This document shows, piece after piece, positions 1 through 7,630 of a stretch of 34,681 bases of DNA (positions are counted from its first letter, which is position 1; the number at the start of each line of letters is the position of its first letter). Origin of the DNA: an uncultured Alphaproteobacteria bacterium (GTDB lineage Bacteria > Pseudomonadota > Alphaproteobacteria > CAAHEQ01 > UBA3637); NCBI GenBank assembly GCA_934234055.1, contig CAKQGY010000012.1:1-34681 (forward strand). Direction: 5' to 3'. Made by a program: the position numbers and the translations under genes. The notes under the pieces were generated by a model. That model worked only from the letters and a program-made list of their open reading frames with translations, did no database searches and was not told the origin of the DNA.

Positions 1-14
1 CCCCCCCCCCCCCC
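1..14. repeat. Poly-C homopolymer tract at window edge
   Basis: The window opens with 14 consecutive C residues, about 240 bp upstream of the pseudopilin gene. Homopolymer tracts of this length can slip during replication and cause phase variation, but a run at the edge of a contig can also be an assembly or sequencing artefact. What lies to its left cannot be seen. Confidence 0.6.
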
Positions 15-257
15 GTATGTGTGAATAATTCTTATTATTCAAAGTGTTATAAGGCTTTATTAAAGTGTTTTTATATGGATTTTAGCCGGCGCCCCGGGAT
101 ACGGGGTGCGGCGTTGTATGCCGATTCGGGCGCACGTATTCGGGCCGGGGCGGCGGCGTGTGCCGAGTCGAGTGGAACCCGAGAAAAAGGAAATGCTGCA
201 TTATTATTTGGTGGATTGCCACGCCGCGCTGCGGCTTGTAATGACAAGAAGAATTAT
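15..257. other. GC-rich non-coding leader containing repeat-like DNA
   Basis: This stretch precedes the pseudopilin. It begins AT-rich (15-80), turns very GC-rich (82-180) with an imperfect hairpin around 91-114, and then carries a REP-like repeat copy (213-245). One reading frame stays open from position 21 through the whole stretch, but the implied peptide is low-complexity (Ala, Arg and Gly-rich) and would put about 100 residues in front of the prepilin cleavage site. I read it as non-coding. No convincing promoter was identified. Confidence 0.5.
213..245. repeat. REP-like dispersed repeat, copy 1
   Basis: The element begins GGATTGCCACGCC and ends GGCTTGTAATGAC, with an imperfectly palindromic centre. 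The same ends and architecture recur at 24642-24677 and, with a different core, at 24577-24622. Read on the other strand it has the GTCATTGC...GTGGCAATCC form seen in many bacterial intergenic regions. It lies directly upstream of the pseudopilin coding region. Confidence 0.65.
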
Positions 258-1931
258 ATGTTTAATAGATTCTTTGAGGGACAAGCCCCACACGGAATGA
301 CGGCAAGAAAGAACGAATCGGGGCGGAGTTTGGTGGAGATGTTGGGGGTATTGGCGATTATGGGAATCCTGACCATTGGGGGTGTGGCCGGATACTATTT
401 TGCAATGACACGATATCGGGCCAATGAAATTATTGAAGGTGTCAAACAACGAGCCATGATTGTCAGTTCGCAAGAAAAGCAGGCTCCGGGGATGCCTCAA
501 AACCTGTCCGAATTTGAGGAAACAATTTTAGATTATAAAACAACGGCCTGGGCCGGCGGGTTAAATGGTGAAGAAAACCTGTTCACTATTGATGTAGATG
601 ATGTGCCTCAGGCCGTGTGTCAGGATATTTTGATCCGAAACTGGGATTGGCCGTCCGGGATTTTTATCTATGATGAAAAAATGACCGATTGTCCCGAGGG
701 TAATGTGCCGATGGCTTTTGTGTTCTCGGCGGACCTGAATGCTCAGATTAAAGCCCGAGAACAAAATCCGTGTTATGGAAAAGGTGTTTGTTGTGAAATC
801 TTGAACCAAGAGACGCACACGATTCGGGTGGGGGAATATCTGGTCAAGCGGATTTGTCAAACAGCAGAAGCAAACGGCCTGACATGCTGTGCGAATCCGA
901 CCAGCGAGGCCGGGTGTATCTATGATCCGGACGAAATTGCCAAATATAAGCCGTTTCAAGAGACCGTAATTACTTGTAAAGAAGACCATATTTGCGGGGG
1001 TGATGACGGACTAATCTGCGGGTGTAAAGAATCCTGTGGGAAAGACCAAACGCAAGACCCGGCAACCTGTCAATGCACATGCACAGATTCCACAAAAGAA
1101 TTATGGAGCGGAGAATGCCTGCCCAAGTGTGATGGCACCGGTATGGCAGGGGAACGAGACGAGCATAATGATTGTCTGTGTAAAAACGGGCAAAAAAATG
1201 TCCGTGGGACCTGCGTCTGTGAAAATACAGAGCAAGAATTGAATTCCGAGGGGGATTGTGTTTGCAAAGCGGAAAAAAGCTGTGAGAATCCGTATGTCTA
1301 TAACCCCGAAACATGTGCCTGCCAGTGTGATTTAACACTGGAAAAATGCCAAGCACAGGGATATCAAAACTTCTATGATTTACAGTGTAAATGCAGTAAT
1401 CAGGCCTGTGTTTGGGCGCCCAAATATCATTACTATAATTGGTCTCAACTGGGGAACAATCTGAGTGCTTGCCCCTCCGGAACCGATAAAAAATGGTATG
1501 AGTTTGAAGGGTGCACTTCCGAGTGTTTCTTTGATCGGCAAGATGCAGCCGGGTGCTGTGCTGTAATCACATTGGATTCCATAGATCATTGCTCTCCGGA
1601 CTGCTTAAAATATGAGCAAAAGAAATACAATTTGGGATATTTGTCAGGTAAATACACCATCACAAAAGTAGGCGGAGACATGACGGTCGGACGCTTTACC
1701 GGAACAGCCAAAGTGCTACCCGTATTTGACAACAATATTCGGGTATATTTGGGCGCACAAAAAATATTTGACATAAAACGCAGAACGCCTGTTACAGTGG
1801 TTGTGACAGCATCAAACAACAACTATATACGGTATGTTGACGGATGTGAATGGAGCTTGTGTGATATCACGGACAACGGATGCACGGATAACTGTGGCAA
1901 GGAGAGTTTCCTGATCAAAAAACTACAATAA
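258..1931 (+). CDS. Cysteine-rich type IV pseudopilin-like protein
   Basis: A predicted secreted or membrane-anchored pseudopilin of about 557 residues. The N-terminus has a prepilin peptidase site, Gly followed by RSLVEMLGVLAIMG with Glu at mature position 5, then a hydrophobic helix of about 20 residues. The remainder is rich in Cys, often as CxC pairs or EGF-like spacing (roughly residues 230-390), which suggests a disulphide-stabilised extracellular domain. The N-terminal segment closely matches that of the protein encoded at 17543-18832. The start is uncertain: ATG 258 gives a 22-residue leader with a weak AAGAAG upstream, and ATG 297 gives a 9-residue leader with no clear ribosome-binding site. 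The open frame running back to position 21 crosses repeat DNA and is unlikely to be coding. No pilus assembly genes are nearby, so the function (adhesion, pseudopilus or other surface structure) is inferred only from the N-terminus. Confidence 0.75.
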   Translation: MFNRFFEGQAPHGMTARKNESGRSLVEMLGVLAIMGILTIGGVAGYYFAMTRYRANEIIEGVKQRAMIVSSQEKQAPGMPQNLSEFEETILDYKTTAWAGGLNGEENLFTIDVDDVPQAVCQDILIRNWDWPSGIFIYDEKMTDCPEGNVPMAFVFSADLNAQIKAREQNPCYGKGVCCEILNQETHTIRVGEYLVKRICQTAEANGLTCCANPTSEAGCIYDPDEIAKYKPFQETVITCKEDHICGGDDGLICGCKESCGKDQTQDPATCQCTCTDSTKELWSGECLPKCDGTGMAGERDEHNDCLCKNGQKNVRGTCVCENTEQELNSEGDCVCKAEKSCENPYVYNPETCACQCDLTLEKCQAQGYQNFYDLQCKCSNQACVWAPKYHYYNWSQLGNNLSACPSGTDKKWYEFEGCTSECFFDRQDAAGCCAVITLDSIDHCSPDCLKYEQKKYNLGYLSGKYTITKVGGDMTVGRFTGTAKVLPVFDNNIRVYLGAQKIFDIKRRTPVTVVVTASNNNYIRYVDGCEWSLCDITDNGCTDNCGKESFLIKKLQ

Positions 1932-2009
1932 AGTCAACCTTTAAAAGCAGGAGACCGACCCAAAGAAAGACTTCTTTTTCAGAAAAATGCGGGTAAAATA
2001 AAAAAATGC

Positions 2010-2038
2010 TTGCTTTTTGGGGGAAAATGGAGTAGAAA
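2010..2038 (+). promoter_or_regulatory. Promoter of the ferredoxin gene
   Basis: A -35 TTGCTT (2010-2015), a 17-nt spacer and a -10 TAGAAA (2033-2038) lie 34 nt upstream of the ferredoxin ATG. The architecture matches other promoters in this window (yajC, the 9017 lipoprotein). Confidence 0.6.
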
Positions 2039-2072
2039 GGTGAACGCAATTTTTGAATAAAGGAGATTAAAA

Positions 2073-2306
2073 ATGCCATCAGTAGTAAATGATTCATGCG
2101 TTTTGTGCAAATCTTGTGTGGAAGTTTGCCCGGTCGGGGCTTTCCATGAAGCCGATTCGCAAGTCGTGGTTGATCCGGATACCTGCATTGATTGCGGTGT
2201 TTGTATTTCCGAATGCCCGCAAGGCGCTATTAAATCCGCCGATGAAGCCGATGCAAAATGGGTTGAATTTAACGCTCAAAAAGCAGCTGAATGCCCTGCG
2301 GCCTAG
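2073..2306 (+). CDS. 2[4Fe-4S] ferredoxin
   Basis: A 77-residue bacterial-type ferredoxin, a small cytoplasmic low-potential electron carrier. Both cluster motifs are complete: CVLCKSCVEVCP (residues 9-20) and CIDCGVCISECP (residues 38-49), each CxxCxxCxxxCP, so two [4Fe-4S] clusters are expected. The length suits the clostridial-type family and lacks the longer C-terminus of the 7Fe FdxA type. The start is supported by AAAGGAG ahead of the ATG. The gene is monocistronic, with its own promoter and a strong terminator at 2324. It is an obvious candidate electron partner for the [FeFe]-hydrogenase at 23031, although the two loci are 20 kb apart and this link is inference. Confidence 0.92.
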   Translation: MPSVVNDSCVLCKSCVEVCPVGAFHEADSQVVVDPDTCIDCGVCISECPQGAIKSADEADAKWVEFNAQKAAECPAA

Positions 2307-2323
2307 GCCTTAACGAATAAGGG

Positions 2324-2351
2324 AAAGGCTCTGGCAACAGGGCCTTTTTTT
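2324..2351 (+). terminator. Rho-independent terminator after ferredoxin
   Basis: A 10-bp stem (AAAGGCTCTG with CAGGGCCTTT, one G-U pair) closes on a GCAA tetraloop and is followed by a T run. Its T run ends only 6 nt before the start codon of the next gene, tsaC. Confidence 0.85.
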
Positions 2352-2357
2352 ATACAA

Positions 2358-3305
2358 ATGTCTGTCTTTCCAGCTGATTTAGAACACTTGGACCAAGCCG
2401 CAAAATTGATACAAAACGGTAAATTGGTCGCTTTCCCAACCGAAACCGTCTATGGATTGGGGGCATCGGCCTATAACGCGACGGCCGTGGCGCATATCTT
2501 TGAAGCCAAAAATCGCCCGACTTTTAATCCGCTGATCTCGCATATTGCCGATCTTGATTTTTTAAACGGCTATGCCCACACGAATGATCGGGTTTTGGCC
2601 TTGGCAAAACACTTTTGGCCGGGCCCGTTAACCTTTGTGCTAAAACGCAAAGATATGTCTCCGTCGCTGGATCTGGCGTGCGCGGGACTGCCGACTGTGA
2701 CGGTGCGCATGCCACGCCACCCGGTGGCATTGGCCTTGATCCAAAAAAGCGGCATGCCGATTGTGGCACCCTCGGCGAATCGGTCTCAATCCATCAGTCC
2801 GACAACGGCCCGGCATGTCTGGGAAAGTTTGGGCGATCGGGTGGATATGATTTTGGACGGCGGGGCGTGCTCGGTCGGCGTGGAATCCACGATTATTGAT
2901 CTGACCGGTCCGCAGGTGGTCATGCTGCGTCCGGGCGGGGTTGCCAAAGAAGATTTAGAGGCCTTTTTGGGCGAGTCGGTTTTACTGTCTCACGGCAACC
3001 CGAATCTGCCCAGTTCGCCGGGGCAAATGTTAAAGCACTATGCACCAGCACACGCATTCCGAATCAATGTGTCCAACCCCGAACCGGACGAGTTTTTTAT
3101 CGGCTTTGGCGCAGTTGGTAAAGACGCGCCGTTGAACCTGAGCCCGGCGGGAGACCTGTGCGAAGCGGCGGCGAATCTGTTTGACTATATGCACCGGGCA
3201 GATGAACAGGTCGCCTGGGACAAGATTGCCATGGCACCCATTCCCGAGGTCGGATTGGGGTTGGCTATTAATGATCGAATCAGGCGAGCCTCGTATAAAA
3301 AATAA
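2358..3305 (+). CDS. tsaC: L-threonylcarbamoyladenylate synthase, Sua5 type
   Basis: Makes threonylcarbamoyl-AMP from threonine, bicarbonate and ATP, the first step of t6A37 modification of ANN-decoding tRNAs. The 315 residues comprise an N-terminal YrdC domain (about 10-205; substrate-binding KLVAFPTETVYGLGA near the start, then PSANRS and ESTIIDL) and a shorter C-terminal Sua5 domain, so this is the long Sua5 form and not the short E. coli form. The ATG gives the N-terminus expected for the family. No Shine-Dalgarno sequence precedes it, and the start codon sits 6 nt beyond the ferredoxin terminator T run. Expression may therefore depend on read-through or on an unrecognised promoter. No other t6A genes (tsaB, tsaD, tsaE) are in the window. 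Confidence 0.93.
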   Translation: MSVFPADLEHLDQAAKLIQNGKLVAFPTETVYGLGASAYNATAVAHIFEAKNRPTFNPLISHIADLDFLNGYAHTNDRVLALAKHFWPGPLTFVLKRKDMSPSLDLACAGLPTVTVRMPRHPVALALIQKSGMPIVAPSANRSQSISPTTARHVWESLGDRVDMILDGGACSVGVESTIIDLTGPQVVMLRPGGVAKEDLEAFLGESVLLSHGNPNLPSSPGQMLKHYAPAHAFRINVSNPEPDEFFIGFGAVGKDAPLNLSPAGDLCEAAANLFDYMHRADEQVAWDKIAMAPIPEVGLGLAINDRIRRASYKK

Positions 3306-3322
3306 GTTTTTACATTTTTTTG

Positions 3323-3351
3323 TTGCAAAATGCCCCGATTTTCGGTATTGA
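3323..3351 (+). promoter_or_regulatory. Promoter of glgP-trmB
   Basis: A -35 TTGCAA (3323-3328), a 17-nt spacer and a -10 TATTGA (3346-3351) lie 29 nt before the glgP start codon. Confidence 0.5.
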
Positions 3352-3380
3352 TAACTATATGACAAATGAAGGAGTTTGAA

Positions 3381-5864
3381 ATGGTCAAGGCGGCTAAAAA
3401 AACCAACAAAGCGGACGCGCAACCGAAAATTACGGCGCAACTGTTAAAAGAACATATCGAATGGCATATGAAATACTCGTTATCTAAACGGGTATGTGAG
3501 GCGCATAAGGAACATTTGTTCCTGGCATTGGCTTTGGCTGTGCATGACTTGTGCACGGATACATTGTGCGATACGGCGCGACGACATCAGGAAAAAGATC
3601 ACAAACGGGTGTATTACCTGTCTTTGGAATACCTGTTGGGGCGGTTGCTGCCGAATAATCTGTATAACTTTGAAATTATGGACCTGTTGGACGAGATCCA
3701 TCTGGATAACCCGATTCCCCTGAAAAGCGTGTTGGATTGCGAATATGATCCGGCACTGGGGAACGGCGGATTGGGACGTTTGGCAGCCTGTATATTGGAT
3801 TCTATGGCAACACAAGGGCTGCCGGGGTATGGCTATGGAATCAACTATCAGTTCGGCTTATTTAAACAATACTTTGTCAACGGGTGGCAAAAAGAAAACG
3901 CCGATTCGTGGTTGGAACACTCGTCGCCTTGGCAAATTGAACGAACCGATCGATCGCAGTTGGTGCCGTTGGGGGGGCGCGTGGTTTTTGAGGAAAAAGA
4001 CGGTCATCGCGAACCGCACTGGGTGGATACCAAACAGATTATGGGGGTTCCCTTTGATATGCCGATTGTGGGGTATGGCGGCAAAACGGTTAACTATTTA
4101 CGGCTTTATTCGGCGCATTCTACGAACGTGTTAGACTTGGAAACCTTTAACAAAGGCGGCTATGTCAAGGCGGTGGAGCAAAATATCAAAATCGAGACCA
4201 TTTCCAAAGTGCTGTATCCCGCCGATGATATTGAACAGGGAAAATACCTGCGCCTGGTGCAACAATACTTTTTCGTGTCATGCGTGATTGCGGATATTCT
4301 GCGGCGCTTTTTTGAAGATCATACAGACTTTGAGCAATTGCCGAAAAAAGTGGCAATCCAACTGAACGATACACACCCGACTTTGGCAATTGTGGAATTG
4401 ATGCGATTGCTGACGGATGTATATCATTTGGACTGGGAAAAGGCATTTGATATTACACGGCGCACGATGGCCTATACCAACCATACATTACTGCCCGAAG
4501 CTTTGGAAAAATGGCCGGTGGCGATGTTTGAACGATTGCTGCCGCGACATTTGCTGATCATCTATGAAATCAATGATTGGCTGATGCGGCAGGTAATGAA
4601 TCGCTATCCGGGCGATACAGGAAAATTATCGCGTATGTCCTTGATTGAAGAAGGCGCCGAAAAGAAAGTGCGCATGGCGAACCTGGCGATCGTGGGAAGT
4701 TTCTCGGTCAACGGGGTGGCCGCAATCCATACCGAGTTGTTAAAGCATAATTTGGTGCCGGATTTTTATGAGATGTGGCCCGAAAAATTTAACAACAAAA
4801 CGAACGGTGTGACACCGCGGCGGTGGTTGTTGGCCTCTAACCGGGGATTGTCCCGCTTTATCACCAAGCATATCGGGAACAAGTGGATTACGGATTTAAG
4901 CGAGCTGAAAAAACTGTTGCCTTTGGCGGAAGATAAAGCCGCCTTGGCCGAATTGGACACAATCAAGTTTGAAAACAAAAAAGCACTGGCTGCTTTGATT
5001 GAAAAAACAACCGGTGTGATTGTAAATCCCCAGGCTGTCTTTGATTGTCAGGTCAAACGAATCCACGAATATAAGCGGCAATTGCTGAATGCGCTGCATA
5101 TCGTGCATCAATACCTATCCATTATTGAAGACGGGGTGAAATTGGCGACTCCGCATGTGTATATTTTCGGCGGTAAGGCAGCACCCAGCTATGAGATTGC
5201 CAAACTGATCATCAAATTCATCAACAACATTGCCGAAGTTATCAATAACGATCCGCGTGTGGGCGACCAATTAAAGGTGGTCTTTATCCCGGATTACAAG
5301 GTTTCTATTGCCGAAGTGGTCTTTCCGGGGGCCGATGTCAGTGAGCAAATTTCAACGGCCGGGTTTGAAGCCTCGGGCACCAGTAATATGAAATTCACAA
5401 TGAACGGAGCCCTGACTTTGGGGACCTTGGACGGGGCAAATGTGGAAATTATGCAAGAAGTCGGAGAAGAAAACTTCTATCTGTTCGGGATGACGGCCGA
5501 AGAAGTGCACAATCGTATGGCGAATAATGCACACAAACCCTGGGATTACTATAACCAAAATCCCAAAATTAAACGCGTTATGGATTCACTGACTTCGGGT
5601 CTGTTTACACCGAATGAAAGTAAAGACTTGTTCGTGCCGCTGTTCCAGAACATCATGTTTAAGGATTACTATATGCTGTTGGCGGACTTTGAGTCGTATG
5701 TGGCCGCACATGAGCGAATCGCAAAGGACTTCACCGATCGGTCGCTATGGGCCAAGAAAGCTTTGTTCAATATTGCAAACTCGGGCAAATTCTCTATTGA
5801 TCGCACGGTGGCCGAATATGCCAAGGATATTTGGCACACGACCTCTACTTTGGAGAACAAATAA
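3381..5864 (+). CDS. glgP: Glycogen/starch/maltodextrin phosphorylase
   Basis: Phosphorolyses alpha-1,4-glucans to glucose 1-phosphate, feeding stored or scavenged glycogen into glycolysis. The 827 residues match the usual length of the GT35 family. Visible signatures are GNGGLGRLAACILDSMAT near residue 115, the NGVTPRRW segment in the middle, and the PLP site EASGTSNMKF with the cofactor Lys at about residue 671. I chose ATG 3381 because GAAGGAG lies 7 nt upstream; an in-frame ATG at 3366 would overlap that ribosome-binding site. The stop overlaps the trmB start by one base (TAATG), so the two genes are translationally coupled. No other glycogen genes (glgA, glgB, glgC) are in the window. 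Confidence 0.96.
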   Translation: MVKAAKKTNKADAQPKITAQLLKEHIEWHMKYSLSKRVCEAHKEHLFLALALAVHDLCTDTLCDTARRHQEKDHKRVYYLSLEYLLGRLLPNNLYNFEIMDLLDEIHLDNPIPLKSVLDCEYDPALGNGGLGRLAACILDSMATQGLPGYGYGINYQFGLFKQYFVNGWQKENADSWLEHSSPWQIERTDRSQLVPLGGRVVFEEKDGHREPHWVDTKQIMGVPFDMPIVGYGGKTVNYLRLYSAHSTNVLDLETFNKGGYVKAVEQNIKIETISKVLYPADDIEQGKYLRLVQQYFFVSCVIADILRRFFEDHTDFEQLPKKVAIQLNDTHPTLAIVELMRLLTDVYHLDWEKAFDITRRTMAYTNHTLLPEALEKWPVAMFERLLPRHLLIIYEINDWLMRQVMNRYPGDTGKLSRMSLIEEGAEKKVRMANLAIVGSFSVNGVAAIHTELLKHNLVPDFYEMWPEKFNNKTNGVTPRRWLLASNRGLSRFITKHIGNKWITDLSELKKLLPLAEDKAALAELDTIKFENKKALAALIEKTTGVIVNPQAVFDCQVKRIHEYKRQLLNALHIVHQYLSIIEDGVKLATPHVYIFGGKAAPSYEIAKLIIKFINNIAEVINNDPRVGDQLKVVFIPDYKVSIAEVVFPGADVSEQISTAGFEASGTSNMKFTMNGALTLGTLDGANVEIMQEVGEENFYLFGMTAEEVHNRMANNAHKPWDYYNQNPKIKRVMDSLTSGLFTPNESKDLFVPLFQNIMFKDYYMLLADFESYVAAHERIAKDFTDRSLWAKKALFNIANSGKFSIDRTVAEYAKDIWHTTSTLENK

Positions 5865-6607
5865 TGGAAAAGCCAACCGAGGATAAACGCTTTTTCGGGC
5901 GACGCAAGGGGAAACCGATCAAGGAATCGCGGCAAAAATTGATCAATGAATTGCTTCCGAAAATTACTTTACCGGCTCCGAACGGTAAGGTGTTTGATCT
6001 GAAAAGTTTGTTCGGAATAGTGCCGAAGGAGGTCTGGCTGGAAGTCGGATTCGGTGGTGGAGAGCATGTGGCAGAGCTGGCAAAATTATATCCCGATGTC
6101 GGGTTTATCGGTGCCGAACCCTTTATCAACGGGGTGGCATCATTGCTGGCACACCTGAACGGAACGCACGGCAAGCAGGCCGTAAATGCCGAATTGGAAG
6201 CAGGACGCAATGATAATGTGCGAATTTGGCCCGATGATATTCGACCGGTCTTTTCGTCCTTTCCGGATGCCGGGTTTGAACGAATTTTTATCCTTTATCC
6301 CGATCCGTGGCCCAAGGCTCGTCATGCCGAACGGCGTTTTGTCAACCAACGCAATATCCCGGAATTGGCGCGTATGTTAAGCCCGACCGGAGAAGTCTAT
6401 GTGGCAACCGATGTGGCGGCCTATGCCGGGTGGGCGCAAGAGCAAATGGCCGAATCGGGCTTGTTTACGCAAGTCAATAAAAACACCCGAATCCCGCCCG
6501 AAGATTGGATCCCCACACGCTATGAGCTTAAAGGAATTGCCGCCGGCCGACAGCCGACATACCTGGTCTTTCAAAAAAAATTGGGTAAAAAGCAAAATAA
6601 TTCTTGA
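5864..6607 (+). CDS. trmB: tRNA (guanine46-N7)-methyltransferase
   Basis: SAM-dependent methylation of G46 in the tRNA variable loop. The 247 residues contain the SAM-binding motif EVGFGGGEH (about residue 62) and the TrmB signature LYPDPWPKARHAERRF, followed by a conserved TD near 180. The start at 5864 overlaps the glgP stop (TAATG), with GGAG about 8 nt upstream; an earlier in-frame ATG at 5831 lies inside glgP and lacks a ribosome-binding site. The basic N-terminus (KRFFGRRKGKP) is usual in alphaproteobacterial TrmB. Pairing with glgP is not functionally obvious and probably reflects co-transcription only. Confidence 0.95.
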   Translation: MEKPTEDKRFFGRRKGKPIKESRQKLINELLPKITLPAPNGKVFDLKSLFGIVPKEVWLEVGFGGGEHVAELAKLYPDVGFIGAEPFINGVASLLAHLNGTHGKQAVNAELEAGRNDNVRIWPDDIRPVFSSFPDAGFERIFILYPDPWPKARHAERRFVNQRNIPELARMLSPTGEVYVATDVAAYAGWAQEQMAESGLFTQVNKNTRIPPEDWIPTRYELKGIAAGRQPTYLVFQKKLGKKQNNS

Positions 6608-6631
6608 CGAATGGAAAAAAATAGGTAAAGA
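6604..6631 (+). promoter_or_regulatory. Possible promoter of the STAS gene
   Basis: A -35 TTGACG (6604-6609) overlaps the trmB stop codon. A 16-nt spacer leads to TAAAGA (6626-6631), which lies 25 nt before the STAS ATG. The -10 is weak. Confidence 0.35.
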
Positions 6632-6656
6632 TAGAACAAGGTAAGGAGATTATATC

Positions 6657-6962
6657 ATGAACTATAAAACATCAAACATCAAAGACGGAAAAGAAATCAT
6701 CGTGTCCGGTTCCTTTACGTTCCGTGATCACGATACATTTTTTGAAATCGTGTCTTTAATTAAAAGTGCACAGGACAAAAAGATTGTCTTTAACCTGTCG
6801 GATTGCGACTTTATCGATTCGGCCGCTTTGGGTATGTTCGTGATTGCCCACGATGAAGCATCTTCCAAAGGTGTAAACCTGACAATTAAAGGGGTCAAGG
6901 GCAAGGTCAAAGATGTTATGTATGCAGCTCGCTTTGACAGTCTGTATACATTTGAAGAATAA
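6657..6962 (+). CDS. STAS-domain protein, anti-sigma factor antagonist-like
   Basis: A 101-residue single STAS domain of the SpoIIAA/RsbV type. The signature CDFIDSAALGMF (about residues 50-61) includes Ser55 at the position phosphorylated by RsbW/SpoIIAB-type kinases in known partner-switching systems. In such systems a PP2C/SpoIIE phosphatase removes the phosphate and frees the STAS protein to bind its partner. This window encodes a SpoIIE-type phosphatase at 21607-22767, but no HATPase anti-sigma kinase is nearby. The start has a strong AAGGAG ribosome-binding site, and the gene is followed by a terminator. Its partner is unknown; it could also serve in a different STAS role, since single STAS proteins also act in transport and membrane-lipid systems. 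Confidence 0.85.
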   Translation: MNYKTSNIKDGKEIIVSGSFTFRDHDTFFEIVSLIKSAQDKKIVFNLSDCDFIDSAALGMFVIAHDEASSKGVNLTIKGVKGKVKDVMYAARFDSLYTFEE

Positions 6963-6974
6963 AATTATTGCAGG

Positions 6975-7016
6975 ACACCGAACCTGTTTTTAATAAACGG
7001 GGGTGTTTTTGTTTTT
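6975..7016 (+). terminator. Terminator between STAS gene and dtd, with a possible embedded promoter
   Basis: A two-part stem (ACACC/GGTGT and CCTGTTT/AAACGGG, separated by a GAA bulge) is followed by TTTTTGTTTTT, which runs straight into the dtd ATG. Within the same DNA, TTGCAG (6968-6973), a 17-nt spacer and TAATAA (6991-6996) could form a promoter giving a leader of about 14 nt for dtd. Confidence 0.7.
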
Positions 7017-7463
7017 ATGAAACTGGTTATTCAACGCGTTCAAAAATCTTCTGTTTCGGTGGCGGGACAGGTTGTCGGCCAAATTGGAAAAGGGCTGTGT
7101 GTCTTGATAGGTATCGCACCGACGGATACCGAATCGGATCTGGATAAAATGGTTGAAAAGCTGGTCAATCTGCGAATTTTTGAGGATACGGCCGGTAAGA
7201 TGAATTTATCCTTGGCGGATATTCACGGAGAGGCCTTGATAATCTCTCAATTCACCTTGTTGGCGGATTGTGTAAAAGGACGGCGCCCGTCGTTTGTCGG
7301 AGCCGGCGATCCCGTGCATGCCGAACAGCTATATCAGTTATTTTTACAGAAAGTGGCGCAAACCGGAGTTCCTGTCCAGCACGGTATCTTTGGAGCCGAG
7401 ATGCTGGTCTCTATTGAAAATGACGGACCGGCGACCTTTATTTTGGAAAGTCCACACAAATGA
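7017..7463 (+). CDS. dtd: D-aminoacyl-tRNA deacylase
   Basis: Hydrolyses D-aminoacyl-tRNAs (and Gly-tRNA-Ala) as translation quality control. The 148 residues match the DTD family length. The catalytic SQFTLLADC segment (about residue 78) and the cross-subunit NDGPATFILE near the C-terminus (the Gly-cisPro-type NxGPxT motif) are both present. The N-terminus MKLVIQRV is typical. The ATG directly follows a terminator T tract and has no Shine-Dalgarno sequence, as for tsaC. The stop overlaps the start of the next short ORF (ATGA), so dtd, the short ORF and murA appear translationally coupled. Confidence 0.94.
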   Translation: MKLVIQRVQKSSVSVAGQVVGQIGKGLCVLIGIAPTDTESDLDKMVEKLVNLRIFEDTAGKMNLSLADIHGEALIISQFTLLADCVKGRRPSFVGAGDPVHAEQLYQLFLQKVAQTGVPVQHGIFGAEMLVSIENDGPATFILESPHK

Positions 7464-7630
7464 AAGAAAAAGAAATCCCTAATTTTGAAGAACAAGCGCG
7501 ACAAAATCTGGCTTTGTCACCCAAACGGTTGGCGACTTTCTTAAAACAAGCGATGGCCTTGCGACGGAACCTGAAACTGCGACAAAAACAAAAACAGGAA
7601 AGGCAAGCTAAATGTATGCGTTCAAAATAA
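7460..7630 (+). CDS. Small basic protein between dtd and murA (56 aa)
   Basis: An ORF of 56 codons starts inside the dtd stop (ATGA) and ends 19 nt inside murA. The peptide begins MKEKEIPNFEEQARQNLAL and continues with a Lys, Arg and Gln-rich helical stretch (RRNLKLRQKQKQERQAK). It has no signal peptide or membrane segment. Overlap at both ends is a strong sign of translational coupling and argues that it is a real gene. Short basic hypothetical proteins next to murA are familiar from other alphaproteobacteria, but I do not recognise a named family or function. Nucleic acid binding is possible from its charge, but this is speculation. Confidence 0.65.
   Translation: MKEKEIPNFEEQARQNLALSPKRLATFLKQAMALRRNLKLRQKQKQERQAKCMRSK

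Noticed and set aside
21..257. N-terminal extension of the pseudopilin reading frame
   Set aside because: It would place about 100 residues before the prepilin cleavage site and translates GC-rich and repeat DNA; prepilin leaders are short.
1961..1979. AAAGAA/TTCTTT hairpin as terminator of pseudopilin 1
   Set aside because: The six A-T-rich pairs are too weak to assert.
2073..3305. Possible ferredoxin-tsaC fusion, since both are in the same frame
   Set aside because: A TAG stop, a strong terminator and complete independent family lengths separate them.
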